In this document: one piece after another, positions 5,829-13,116 of the stretch
Numbering within the stretch: position 1 is the first letter of the stretch
How the letters are laid out: each line of letters begins with the position of its first letter
Source: a virus
Direction: 5' to 3' (one strand)
Length of the DNA: 33,617 nt
Virus record (IMG/VR): IMGVR_UViG_3300020454_000037
Span: 1 to 33,617 of that record
Program-made: the position numbers and the translations under genes
The notes under the pieces: model-generated
What the model saw: the letters and a program-made list of their open reading frames with translations, nothing else
Databases searched by the model: none
Told to the model about the DNA's origin: nothing

Positions 5829-6223
5829 TGTCTGCCTCCTGTATTCATTTTAAGTTTAATCAAATCAATTTGATCCTTGGTTAGAATCCTCAACGCATCC
5901 TTGGTCTTTTCATCAGAGTATTTAAAGAAACTCTTCACGAGTTCAAAATCTTTTATCTTCTCTTTCCTTTCCCAAGGTGAGAAACGTCGTTTCTTCCTAA
6001 GGCTATTTAGATAAAAGGAATATTGTAGATCCTTATCTAAATTAAACTGTGCATTCATCTCATTAGCGTATAGAACTGTGTCTATAAATCCGCTAAGACA
6101 TTTGTTTACAATGAATGGAGGATAGTTCTTTTCCCAGTCACCTTCGCGTTCTAATATGTTTTCTTTAGTATGATTGATACTGTTTAAGTAATCCTTTAAA
6201 GGATAGTCGTCACGTTTGCTCAT
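5825..6223 (-). CDS. 62: Clamp loader small subunit gp62
   Basis: 132 residues, with the typical phage clamp-loader A subunit blocks: LKDYLNSINHTKENI, WEKNYPPFIVNKCLSGFIDT, VLYANEMN, FYLNSLRKKRRFSPW and LRILTKDQIDLIKLKMNTGGR. With four gp44 ATPase subunits it opens and loads the gp45 ring on DNA for replication and for late transcription. In T4, gp44 and gp62 are adjacent and translationally coupled. Here four oxygenase genes and a methylase gene separate them, and gp62 is instead coupled by ATGA overlap to an oxygenase gene upstream and to regA downstream. The identification is strong. Confidence 0.93.
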   Translation of the reverse strand: MSKRDDYPLKDYLNSINHTKENILEREGDWEKNYPPFIVNKCLSGFIDTVLYANEMNAQFNLDKDLQYSFYLNSLRKKRRFSPWERKEKIKDFELVKSFFKYSDEKTKDALRILTKDQIDLIKLKMNTGGRQ

Positions 6224-6738
6224 AATATATCTCCGAGAGAAAAGGAATCTGTTGGGTGTGTTTGAAAGACTAGACTATATCGTCTTGGATGTGCATCCCT
6301 TACAGGAGGTCTGCCTAGATGTGGAATGATAGATTGAAACTTAATCATTCTACCTTCTTTAGGTGATACTGACTTTAGTATAGTATCAGTTTCTTCATTT
6401 ATAAAGATTGTTTCACCTCCCATACCGATATTCCAATCAGGATTTACATATATTAAATATGTTATACCTTGTGGTACTTGAGAATCAACGTGAGGTTTAG
6501 GACAATCAGAGTGTCTAAAACAATTATACAAACATTTTTTGACTGGCACATCTAAAATTTCTAGAAACTTATGTGCTATTGGTTCAAACTCTGGAGGATC
6601 AAATGATCTACCTAAAGTATATGCGTGTGCATCTTCTGGAGAATCTGCAAGATGATGCCATCCATTGTAAGAGTCAAGATAGTAATATGCTTCCTTTATT
6701 AAACGTCTTGGAAAAAAATCTTCAATAACCTCAATCAA
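6220..6738 (-). CDS. 2OG-Fe(II) oxygenase, prolyl-4-hydroxylase-like (HxD type)
   Basis: 172 residues with the Fe(II)-binding triad: H83-V-D85 in the KPHVDSQ segment and H140 in IIPHLGRPPV. A 2-oxoglutarate-binding arginine lies at 152/153 in HPRRYSLVF. The GGETIFIN turn between them is typical of the double-stranded beta-helix fold. It should hydroxylate or oxidise a protein side chain or small molecule using O2 and 2-oxoglutarate; the substrate is unknown. It is last in the cassette between gp44 and gp62, overlapping the Dam gene by 8 bases and gp62 by 4, so it is co-expressed with replication genes. Confidence 0.85.
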   Translation of the reverse strand: MIEVIEDFFPRRLIKEAYYYLDSYNGWHHLADSPEDAHAYTLGRSFDPPEFEPIAHKFLEILDVPVKKCLYNCFRHSDCPKPHVDSQVPQGITYLIYVNPDWNIGMGGETIFINEETDTILKSVSPKEGRMIKFQSIIPHLGRPPVRDAHPRRYSLVFQTHPTDSFSLGDIL

Positions 6739-7558
6739 TGAATAGTTCCTCCAGTGGTGACGTTACACTATAGTTAGTAATTAAAAGTTCTTTCTTTCTA
6801 GTATTATCTTCTCTGTGTTGCATTCCATATGTAATAGAATATTTTTCTATATTATAACTTTTGAATAGTTCTTCAATGTTTTCATTGATGTTGTATGTAA
6901 TCATCCAATCATTAGTTGTCTCTGCACAATTATATGCAAACTGTCTATGATCAAAACCTTTGTGCATTGTTCCACCTTTACCACCATACAAGAAATCTTT
7001 TATATCATATGGAGGATCTAAGAAAAGAAAAGCATTGCCACCAAAACAGGAATTATAATCTAGATTAGTTATCTTCCAATCTTGAATCAGTTCTCCATAG
7101 TAAGGTAAGTTCTTAATACCTTTCTTAGTAAAATTTTGTACTGATGCTTGTGGTGAGAATGATGAGTTCTCTGTTAGACCTGAGTAAGAACATTTATTCA
7201 TTACCCAGAAGTAAACAGCAGACAAAAATATATCAGGATCATTAACTCTAGTCTTTGCTGCGTGATATAGTTCTCTTGCTTTCTCAGGAGTATCGTGATT
7301 GATCTTCAACCCCATCAAGGCATCAGATAAAGTATCAGAATCTTCTTGTAAGATAGTCCAAAAATTATACAGAGGAACGTATAAGTCATTTACCCATACA
7401 GGTATATCTCTATATTTTTTTGTAAATTCTATAGCAGTGGAACCACCACCAAGAAAAGGTTCTCTGTATTCAGTCATACGTGGCATCTTATCCACGAGCA
7501 TTGGTGCTACTCTTGACTTTCCACCAGGGTACCTAAGAGGAGTCTTCAATGATTTCAT
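6731..7558 (-). CDS. dam: Dam-type DNA adenine N6-methyltransferase (D12 class)
   Basis: 275 residues. The N-terminal LKTPLRYPGGKSRVA (5-19), the AdoMet-binding EPFLGGGSTAIEF (33-45) and the catalytic DPPY (181-184, in FLFLDPPYDI) are in the order of the D12/Dam class. The enzyme transfers a methyl group from S-adenosylmethionine to adenine N6 in a short DNA site, GATC in classical members; the site cannot be read from the sequence. No restriction partner is present, so it is an orphan phage methylase that may protect phage DNA or mark it. It starts on the stop of the upstream oxygenase (TAATG). Confidence 0.92.
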   Translation of the reverse strand: MKSLKTPLRYPGGKSRVAPMLVDKMPRMTEYREPFLGGGSTAIEFTKKYRDIPVWVNDLYVPLYNFWTILQEDSDTLSDALMGLKINHDTPEKARELYHAAKTRVNDPDIFLSAVYFWVMNKCSYSGLTENSSFSPQASVQNFTKKGIKNLPYYGELIQDWKITNLDYNSCFGGNAFLFLDPPYDIKDFLYGGKGGTMHKGFDHRQFAYNCAETTNDWMITYNINENIEELFKSYNIEKYSITYGMQHREDNTRKKELLITNYSVTSPLEELFID

Positions 7559-8094
7559 TATGAATTGAATTTTGTTATTATATTACCACTAACTGATACT
7601 CTTTGTCCAGTAGATTTGTAGGGATACACATAATGTTTTAACCAAGCAGGAAAAATATAAATGTCACCTGCCTGTGGTTTGATTGGACCGAACTGACAGT
7701 TTGAATATGGTAACTGTTCTCCATATGTAAACACAATAGAACCTGCTATCTCTGGTTCATCATACATTCCAGGTGGAATATCCACATAAACTATAAAACT
7801 AAATTCACCTGCGTGATTATGTACAGGTTGCCAATCATCTGAACGTTGAAAATTTACCCATATAGGTTCTATATCAATATAGTTTTGATTAGTATATGTA
7901 CCAATATGTTTACGTAACTCATCTAGATCACGTTTACTAGGATAGATGTAATACTGTTCTTCTAATTGACCTGCTAATATTCCAGACGCATCTTGTGATG
8001 GTTCTGCATCAAAAGCATATCTCAATAGATCTAACCTTACGTCTTCTTCTATTGTACCTTTATAAATTTTAGGACCGAAAGGAGATAGGATCAT
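7558..8094 (-). CDS. 2OG-Fe(II) oxygenase-like protein, HxH type
   Basis: 178 residues. It shows the pattern shared by four genes of this window: W-V-N (79-81), H92-N-H94 in PVHNHAGEFSFIVYV, then FPAWLKH with H154, and R165 in QRVSVSGN. This matches the 2OG-FeII_Oxy_5 type of family, whose first metal pair reads HxH rather than the classical HxD. The fold and 2-oxoglutarate dependence are inferred from the family; the substrate is unknown. It starts on the stop of the upstream oxygenase gene (TAATG), and its own stop overlaps the Dam start the same way, so the genes are translated as a chain. Confidence 0.8.
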   Translation of the reverse strand: MILSPFGPKIYKGTIEEDVRLDLLRYAFDAEPSQDASGILAGQLEEQYYIYPSKRDLDELRKHIGTYTNQNYIDIEPIWVNFQRSDDWQPVHNHAGEFSFIVYVDIPPGMYDEPEIAGSIVFTYGEQLPYSNCQFGPIKPQAGDIYIFPAWLKHYVYPYKSTGQRVSVSGNIITKFNS

Positions 8095-8702
8095 TAGTTT
8101 ACTTTTAGGTTTACCATATTCTGTCCATAAGGACCAAAGTTAATACCACCATCAGGTAGAGCATTCCAAGCAATAACAGCACGTGGTTCTGGACCGTGAT
8201 GTGGTACAGACCAATGAATCATCCAACTTGGCCAGATCAATAGTTGACCTACAGTTGGTTCTATTGCTACAGCATTCTCATATGTTCCACTGATGATTTC
8301 TAACTGATTCATCGTACGTGGTGTCAGAGGGTCCTGGAAGACCGTAGGAGACCCTTCTGTGAGGTAATAGATACCAGACAGGTATGCAAACGGATGCCTA
8401 TGTGCTTGATGACAACCACCACTATCAGGTCCACTTACATTTCCCCAAGACATACAGACCTTGAAGTCACCCTCAAATTGTAATTGTTCCTCAGTCTTTA
8501 TCTCATTCAAACATTGTTCAAACCATTTATGTACATCTGAAAATTCTTCTCTCTCAAATAAATCACCTTTAGTAGTCTCTACAGTATTTGGAATATTAAA
8601 TAACCCACGTTCACATTCCATAAGGGTCTGTAAAGTAGGTTGTACTAGATCTTCATTATCAAATGAATAAAATTTAACTGGGAAGAAGTTGTGTGTTTCC
8701 AT
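8094..8702 (-). CDS. 2OG-Fe(II) oxygenase-like protein, HxH type
   Basis: 202 residues beginning METHNFFPVKFYSF, a start often seen in phage 2OG-FeII_Oxy_5 proteins. Pattern residues: SWGNVSGPDSGG at 85-96, H101-R-H103 in QAHRHPFAYLSGIYYL, H163 in WPSWMIHWSVPHH, and R174 in PEPRAVIAWN. The GIYYL and VFQDPL pieces are typical of the family. It is paralogous to three other genes in the window. It overlaps the upstream oxygenase gene by 29 bases and the downstream one by one base. The substrate is unknown. Confidence 0.83.
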   Translation of the reverse strand: METHNFFPVKFYSFDNEDLVQPTLQTLMECERGLFNIPNTVETTKGDLFEREEFSDVHKWFEQCLNEIKTEEQLQFEGDFKVCMSWGNVSGPDSGGCHQAHRHPFAYLSGIYYLTEGSPTVFQDPLTPRTMNQLEIISGTYENAVAIEPTVGQLLIWPSWMIHWSVPHHGPEPRAVIAWNALPDGGINFGPYGQNMVNLKVN

Positions 8703-9261
8703 AATAATTAATGTTCAAGATTGTTCTTGAAGAATGTTTCCTAGGTGCATTACCAGAGTGATACTTGTGTCCATTGAAGATAACATATTTACCTTTCTCA
8801 GGATCAATGTATTGTTTGACTCTTACCTTGTCAGGATTCTCACCATACTTCTCTTTATATATTACTGTTGGACCATCGCTATTATCAGCATAGTAAATCA
8901 TAACCCAATGTCTAAAAGGTGCATCAACGTGTGGTTGTGTAGGTGGGACTTTATTCTTCATAGTCTTTGCTGCACGTACACGAATCAACTCACCAAAATC
9001 TCCATCAACATTCTTTACCATATACTTCCATAGTTTATCGAAGACTATATCATATGCGTTTGACTTTATCTGATTGTCAGTGACAATAGTATGTGCAAAA
9101 TATGGATGCTCTTCGTATCCATCTAGTTGTAATACTTCAGCAGTGCCATTATAGAATGAAGTCTTTTCTTGGTAGAACCACGGAAAGGTATTATCTCTAC
9201 ACAAGACCTCATAGATAAAGTCTGCTATATGGTTAGGAACATATCCTACTTGTATTGACAT
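8674..9261 (-). CDS. 2OG-Fe(II) oxygenase, HxD type
   Basis: 195 residues. Metal ligands can be read as H111-V-D113 (TQPHVDAPFRH) and H168 (NGHKYHSGNAP), with the 2-oxoglutarate arginine R179 in HSSRTILNINYYG. This classical triad sets it apart from the HxH paralogs next door; it is closer to the oxygenase next to gp62 in type. Its start overlaps the end of the clamp-loader gene gp44 by 16 bases, so it is translated from the same message. The target could be a protein, nucleotide or sugar; the sequence does not say. Confidence 0.8.
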   Translation of the reverse strand: MSIQVGYVPNHIADFIYEVLCRDNTFPWFYQEKTSFYNGTAEVLQLDGYEEHPYFAHTIVTDNQIKSNAYDIVFDKLWKYMVKNVDGDFGELIRVRAAKTMKNKVPPTQPHVDAPFRHWVMIYYADNSDGPTVIYKEKYGENPDKVRVKQYIDPEKGKYVIFNGHKYHSGNAPRKHSSRTILNINYYGNTQLLPS

Positions 9262-10187
9262 TGCATCATCATTTCTGTGAGAAATGCTACTAGATTTATT
9301 TCTTGATCTGCAACGAATGCAGTTTTATATTGATACTCAGCAATAATCAAAACTGCTTGAGGTATGCTTGCAGGTTGTAGATGATCATATAAAGAATCGT
9401 AGATAGTTCTCATAATAGAATTAGGATCATTATCTAAATTAGATACAACCCACTTACGCATTTTTGTAAACTCTTTTGATTTCAAATATGATACTAGATC
9501 ATTTAGATTAGTTGATTGTTGAACTGCAAGAACACCTGTATCAATTTTTCCAATAGAAGAATATCTTTGTAGTTCATTTAAAGTTCTTCTAAAGTCAGGA
9601 AAATATTTCTGTACTAATGCAGCAAGAACTTTAGGTTCATAATCAACGTGCTCTTTATCTAGTATAGATTTGATGCTAGTAAAAAATTCTGCTGCGATAG
9701 TTTGCTTCTCTTTACCTGTGATAGAAAAATCAATAACACTACATCTTGAATGTAATGGTTCAAGTATTTTATTCTTATAGTTACAAGTAAAAATAAATCT
9801 ACAGTTACTACTAAACTCTTCTATAGATGCTCTTAATAGAAGTTGAACATCGTGAGTAGTATTATCTGCTTCATCTATAATAATTACTTTATGTTTTGCA
9901 GAAGATGCTAGAGACATAGTAGATGCAAAATTCTTTGCATTGTTTCTAACAGTGTCTAAGAATCTACCTTCATCAGATCCATTGATTACATAATAGTCTG
10001 CACCAATCTGTTCACACATTGCTTTGGCAACAGTAGTCTTTCCTATCCCAGGAGGACCTGATAATAATAGATTAGGAAGTTCTCCTTTCTCTACAAATTT
10101 ATTTAAAACATCTTTTATATTTTCTGGAAGAATACAATCATCAATGGTTTTGGGTCTATATTTTTCTACCCATAAAAAGTTACTCAT
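9246..10187 (-). CDS. 44: Clamp loader ATPase subunit gp44
   Basis: 313 residues from the ATG at 10187, chosen because the protein then begins MSNFLWVEKYRPKTIDDCI as clamp-loader ATPases do. That ATG overlaps the preceding stop by one base (TAATG). It is an AAA+ protein with Walker A GPPGIGKT at 44-51, Walker B IIIDEAD at 102-108 and the SRC motif at 147-149 that supplies the arginine finger to the neighbouring subunit. A FTCNYKNKI sensor-1 segment precedes it. With gp62 it loads the gp45 clamp. The neighbouring order 45, (two unknowns), 44 follows T4, but gp62 is displaced by about 3 kb. Confidence 0.94.
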   Translation of the reverse strand: MSNFLWVEKYRPKTIDDCILPENIKDVLNKFVEKGELPNLLLSGPPGIGKTTVAKAMCEQIGADYYVINGSDEGRFLDTVRNNAKNFASTMSLASSAKHKVIIIDEADNTTHDVQLLLRASIEEFSSNCRFIFTCNYKNKILEPLHSRCSVIDFSITGKEKQTIAAEFFTSIKSILDKEHVDYEPKVLAALVQKYFPDFRRTLNELQRYSSIGKIDTGVLAVQQSTNLNDLVSYLKSKEFTKMRKWVVSNLDNDPNSIMRTIYDSLYDHLQPASIPQAVLIIAEYQYKTAFVADQEINLVAFLTEMMMQCQYK

Positions 10188-10690
10188 TATGTAATCCAAG
10201 AAGGTTTGCGTTGAGGGTCACGTAGATAATTATCGCACACCCAAGGTTTAGATGCAATATATCTTTTGTACGCAGTGAAAGTATCAATATTAGTATCGTA
10301 CTTAAACTCATCATACATTGCTCTAACAAAATGCGTGGGTTTAGTGTACGCTTTTGGAAATATATTATCAGCATACTCGATAGTATGTTGACAACTATGA
10401 GTCTTGTTATATCTGTGTGTATATTCTGCACACAATGCAAGACCGTGTTCTATTAACCAACGGAAATTAATCTGTGACCAAACAGTACAAGGGTGATTAC
10501 GAAATGCACCCTTTTCTGTTTTATAAGGTTCACCATTTAGTTTAGGTAATGAACCGAAACCGTGTCCCCATTTTTCTGATGCAACAATAGAAAGCATTTG
10601 ACAAGTTTCTAGTGGCATTTTGACAATATGTTTGTCAGGTAGAACCTGTGCAGAAACAACAGGATCAGGATCGGTAACGAATATGTTCAT
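10187..10690 (-). CDS. Conserved phage protein of unknown function
   Basis: 167 residues beginning MNIFVTDPDPVVSAQVLPDKHIVKM, followed by ETCQMLS, FRNHPCTVWSQINFRWLIEHGLALCAEYTHRYNKTH. This set of motifs (N-terminal MNIFVxDxDP, DKHxVKM-xLE, NHPC-xxW, LCxEYxxRY) is recalled from a widespread phage family that is usually left unnamed and is sometimes labelled as related to pyrimidine-dimer glycosylases; I cannot confirm that link. The conserved Asp, Lys, His, Glu and Cys residues suggest an enzyme. Its place between the sliding clamp and the clamp loader, joined to gp44 by a TAATG overlap, points to DNA metabolism. Confidence 0.75.
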   Translation of the reverse strand: MNIFVTDPDPVVSAQVLPDKHIVKMPLETCQMLSIVASEKWGHGFGSLPKLNGEPYKTEKGAFRNHPCTVWSQINFRWLIEHGLALCAEYTHRYNKTHSCQHTIEYADNIFPKAYTKPTHFVRAMYDEFKYDTNIDTFTAYKRYIASKPWVCDNYLRDPQRKPSWIT

Positions 10691-10694
10691 ACCT

Positions 10695-10973
10695 TTAGTC
10701 TAGTGCATCTATCTTAGAATGTCTAGTAGGTTTATGATCTTTCATACCACCGTGGTTTCCGTCTCCTGGTAAAGCACCAGTAGCAATGTAAGTAACTGCA
10801 TCAACAGATCCCTGTAGTCTAGTTAAATCTTGTTCTAGTTTAACATACTCATCGTACCACCCTTGCAACTCATCCTTTCTAGCATTGAGTTGTTTGATAC
10901 GTTTCTCAAATCTTGCCAACAGTTGTTCTGGATTTTCTGTTGGTTTTGGAGTGTCGTGTTTCTTAAGTTTCAT
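10695..10973 (-). CDS. Small coiled-coil protein between clamp genes
   Basis: 92 residues. A heptad-like, highly charged region covers about 15-58 (PEQLLARFEKRIKQLNARKDE; WYDEYVKLEQDLTRLQGSVDAV) and should form a coiled coil. A Gly/His-rich tail follows (GALPGDGNHGGMKDHKPTRHSK). No enzyme motif is seen and the family was not recognised. It starts four bases inside the end of the gp45 gene (ATGA), so its translation follows that of the sliding clamp. In T4 the small RNA-polymerase-binding gene rpbA and other small genes also lie near 45, but sequence similarity could not be judged. Confidence 0.7.
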   Translation of the reverse strand: MKLKKHDTPKPTENPEQLLARFEKRIKQLNARKDELQGWYDEYVKLEQDLTRLQGSVDAVTYIATGALPGDGNHGGMKDHKPTRHSKIDALD

Positions 10974-11641
10974 TGTGGTTCAAGAGCGATAAAGTATTGC
11001 AGGTCACGATTAACTGCATCAAATAGAGCACATCTATTATCATATATTGTAACAGCATACTCTTCTGGTTGCAACCTAAGATTCTCTACCTTAAAACAAT
11101 AACATAGATCTTCTTCTGATGTTGTACCTACAGGTACTTCGTAACTGTTAGATGTTTCATTCTTCTTATCACATACAGTTAATACTAACTGACCGTTTCT
11201 AGAATATAAACATAAGTCTTGAACTGCATAAACCGATGCTGCACGTAATAGATCATCTAAGACTTTTGGTTTTAGATTAAACTTAACTGTCTTAGTGTCA
11301 GGTAATTTAACACCGTCTTTAGGAGGTTGTACTACGAGTTCGGGGTCGCTGTAGAAGAAGTTCGACTCTGCACCTGACTCGTCTTTGATGATAACCTTAC
11401 TGTCTGAACTGAAATCGAAGACAGGGTTTTCAAACAATGAGAGACCAGAGAGAAATACACCGAGGTCATAAATGGGGACTTGTGTAGGAAAAACTTCTTC
11501 GATCTCAGCAGAAGCATATATGTTTTTGTTAACACTAATCGTACGGATTTTAGAACCAGGATTGATAACAATAGATTTGTTGATCGTTGCAAAATTTTTA
11601 AGCGTGTTGAATGTTGATTTAGTTAATTTAACTTGGGTCAT
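10970..11641 (-). CDS. 45: Sliding clamp gp45
   Basis: 223 residues from the ATG at 11641 (MTQVKLTKSTFNTLKNFATIN); longer readings upstream lie within the preceding gene. T4 gp45 is 228 residues. Two similar beta-alpha domains can be followed: SIVINPGSKIRTISVNKNIYASAEI in the first half and LRAASVYAVQDLCLYSRNGQLVLTVCDKKN in the second, ending YFIALEPQ. The trimeric ring tethers DNA polymerase and, with gp55 and gp33, activates late promoters. The start overlaps the upstream DUF3310 gene by 14 bases. Confidence comes from sequence resemblance together with its T4-like position between gp46 and gp44. Confidence 0.9.
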   Translation of the reverse strand: MTQVKLTKSTFNTLKNFATINKSIVINPGSKIRTISVNKNIYASAEIEEVFPTQVPIYDLGVFLSGLSLFENPVFDFSSDSKVIIKDESGAESNFFYSDPELVVQPPKDGVKLPDTKTVKFNLKPKVLDDLLRAASVYAVQDLCLYSRNGQLVLTVCDKKNETSNSYEVPVGTTSEEDLCYCFKVENLRLQPEEYAVTIYDNRCALFDAVNRDLQYFIALEPQ

Positions 11642-11900
11642 TGTTTTCGGACTTATCAGAGAAGTGTAATAAGAGTATAGCATAGTGAACGATTTTAACA
11701 ATGTCCTTTCTTGCTGTTCCCTTGCGATCGTAACGAGAAGCATACTTTAGAATGTTACTTCTACAGAATGCTTCAGCGTCACCAACCGAATCTATAATGT
11801 CAAGAGTTTGTACTTGTCCATTTGAATAATGACCTTCGTAGGTCTTTTCAATGTACTTGTAAATTTCTTTAAGGATTTTATCCTCTTCATACTTGAACAT
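11628..11900 (-). CDS. DUF3310-like protein
   Basis: 90 residues from the ATG at 11900 (MFKYEEDKILKEIYKYIEKTY). Its core, GHYSNGQVQTLDIIDSVGDAEAFCRSNILKYASRYDRKGTARKDIVKIVHYAILLL, matches the DUF3310 pattern (HY, an I-D/E residue pair, a G/S-N-x-x-KY-x-x-R-x-x-x-K-G stretch, then a helical end). Members are small phage proteins, sometimes labelled nucleotide kinases without proof. A G5/C5 hairpin ends 5 bases before the start codon, and the only purine-rich ribosome-site candidate (AAGGGGG) lies in its stem. It overlaps gp45 by 14 bases. Confidence 0.78.
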   Translation of the reverse strand: MFKYEEDKILKEIYKYIEKTYEGHYSNGQVQTLDIIDSVGDAEAFCRSNILKYASRYDRKGTARKDIVKIVHYAILLLHFSDKSENNDPS

Positions 11901-11903
11901 TAT

Positions 11904-11925
11904 AAAAGGGGGTTTATACCCCCTT
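11904..11925 (-). terminator. Rho-independent-type hairpin after cobS
   Basis: The minus strand reads AAGGGGGTATAAACCCCCTTTTATA: a 7-bp stem AAGGGGG/CCCCCTT around a 6-base TATAAA loop, followed by a short T run. It lies just past the cobS stop and 5 bases before the DUF3310 start, so it could end cobS transcription, control translation of the next gene, or both. The T run is short. Confidence 0.65.
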
Positions 11926-11931
11926 AGTATA

Positions 11932-13035
11932 TCAGTCTTCCTTTTGGAAGTCAACATCTATCTTATCATAGAGTTCTAAGAATGCTTGCTTAGTCTCATC
12001 ATCGAATCTGTTGATGCTGTACTTGATTGCATCTTCTTTCTTTTTGAAGATTGAGAATGCACGCATAATGTGTACAAGTCTACGAGTAGAGATGACTTCA
12101 TCAATACCACCATCGTTGAATGTCTTACGAATAACCTGTGCCCAATCACATAGACGAGATACAAAGTCTTTGTCGTTGATGTTTAGATCATCAGCAATCT
12201 TAGTAAGAATCTTGTTCTCGACAGTAACTGTTGGATACTCTTGCTCTAATGTGATAGCAAATCTCTCAAGGAATGCTTCGTTAAGAACATTGGTACCGAT
12301 GAATCTACCATCGTCAGAACCTTTACCCTTTGTATTTGCTGTAGCAAATATGTTGAATCCATTAGCAGGTTTTACATACCTACCTAGTTTCTTAAGGAAT
12401 ACACCTTTACCTTCTAGTACAGATTGTAAGCAAAGTATCTTGTTTGATGCAAGGTCAATCTCATCAAGGAGAAGGATAGCACCTCTCTCAAGTGCTTCGA
12501 TAACTGGACCATTGTGCCATACAGTATCTCCATTAACTAAACGGAAACCACCGATAAGATCATCTTCGTCTGTCTCAACTGTGATGTTAACTCTTACAAA
12601 ATCTTTTTTGAGTTGAGCACACGCTTGTTCTACACCGAATGTCTTACCGTTACCAGATAGACCAGAGATGAATGTAGGATAGAAAACTTTTGAACTGATA
12701 ATCTTTTTGATAGCATTGAAGTTACCAAAAGGAACATAGTTAGGGTCAACATCTGGAACAAGTATTTGCTCTGAACGAGGAACAGATTGTACTTGCTGAA
12801 CAGCAGGTGTAGCAGCAGGTGCTTTGAATGTTTGCTCTAGTTCTTTAACAGATAAGTTCCACTTACCAATGGCAACCTTATAAGTCTTAAGACGTTTCTT
12901 GATTGTTGCTAGTGAACAATGAAACTTATCAGCAGCAGATAAAAGTTCTTTGACAGATACTTCATTGCCAAAGTTGTTTGTTAGGTATGTGACTATATCA
13001 GGTGTGGTCACAGGAATTGCAGTTGTGAAAGGCAT
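11932..13035 (-). CDS. cobS: CobS-type AAA+ ATPase (MoxR/CobS group)
   Basis: 367 residues. The N-terminal 70 form a small helical region (VKELLSAADKFHCSLATIKKRLK looks like a DNA-binding-type helix-turn-helix). The AAA+ domain has Walker A GLSGNGKT at 125-132, the insert DEDDLIGGFRLVNGDTVWHNGP, Walker B ILLLDEID at 187-194 and a FATANTKGKG sensor-1. Cyanophages widely carry this gene, annotated for the cobaltochelatase subunit of vitamin B12 synthesis. CobS acts with CobT, and the VWA gene just upstream is the natural partner. Whether the phage pair serves B12 synthesis or works as a MoxR/VWA-type remodelling machine is unknown. It has hairpin terminators on both sides. Confidence 0.9.
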   Translation of the reverse strand: MPFTTAIPVTTPDIVTYLTNNFGNEVSVKELLSAADKFHCSLATIKKRLKTYKVAIGKWNLSVKELEQTFKAPAATPAVQQVQSVPRSEQILVPDVDPNYVPFGNFNAIKKIISSKVFYPTFISGLSGNGKTFGVEQACAQLKKDFVRVNITVETDEDDLIGGFRLVNGDTVWHNGPVIEALERGAILLLDEIDLASNKILCLQSVLEGKGVFLKKLGRYVKPANGFNIFATANTKGKGSDDGRFIGTNVLNEAFLERFAITLEQEYPTVTVENKILTKIADDLNINDKDFVSRLCDWAQVIRKTFNDGGIDEVISTRRLVHIMRAFSIFKKKEDAIKYSINRFDDETKQAFLELYDKIDVDFQKED

Positions 13036-13071
13036 TTGTTTGTCTTGTGTCTATGTATATAATATACCAAT

Positions 13072-13095
13072 AAAAAACCCCCTTGAAAGGGGGTT
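13072..13095 (-). terminator. Rho-independent terminator after the VWA gene
   Basis: The minus strand reads AACCCCCTTTCAAGGGGGTTTTTT: a strong G/C stem (AACCCCC/GGGGGTT, possibly extended by TT/AA) with a T6 run. It lies in the 81-base gap between the VWA gene and cobS and insulates cobS from read-through. Confidence 0.88.
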
Positions 13096-13116
13096 GTGTG
13101 ACACTAATATAATTGG

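Noticed and set aside
12011-12616. 201-codon open frame on the plus strand opposite cobS
   Set aside because: Its composition (Ser/Arg/Leu-rich with no domain) is that of an antisense shadow, and the cobS frame on the other strand has complete AAA+ motifs.
13036-13071. Sigma70 promoter for cobS (TATTAT box)
   Set aside because: No acceptable -35 box at the right distance; the only candidate lies in the terminator stem.
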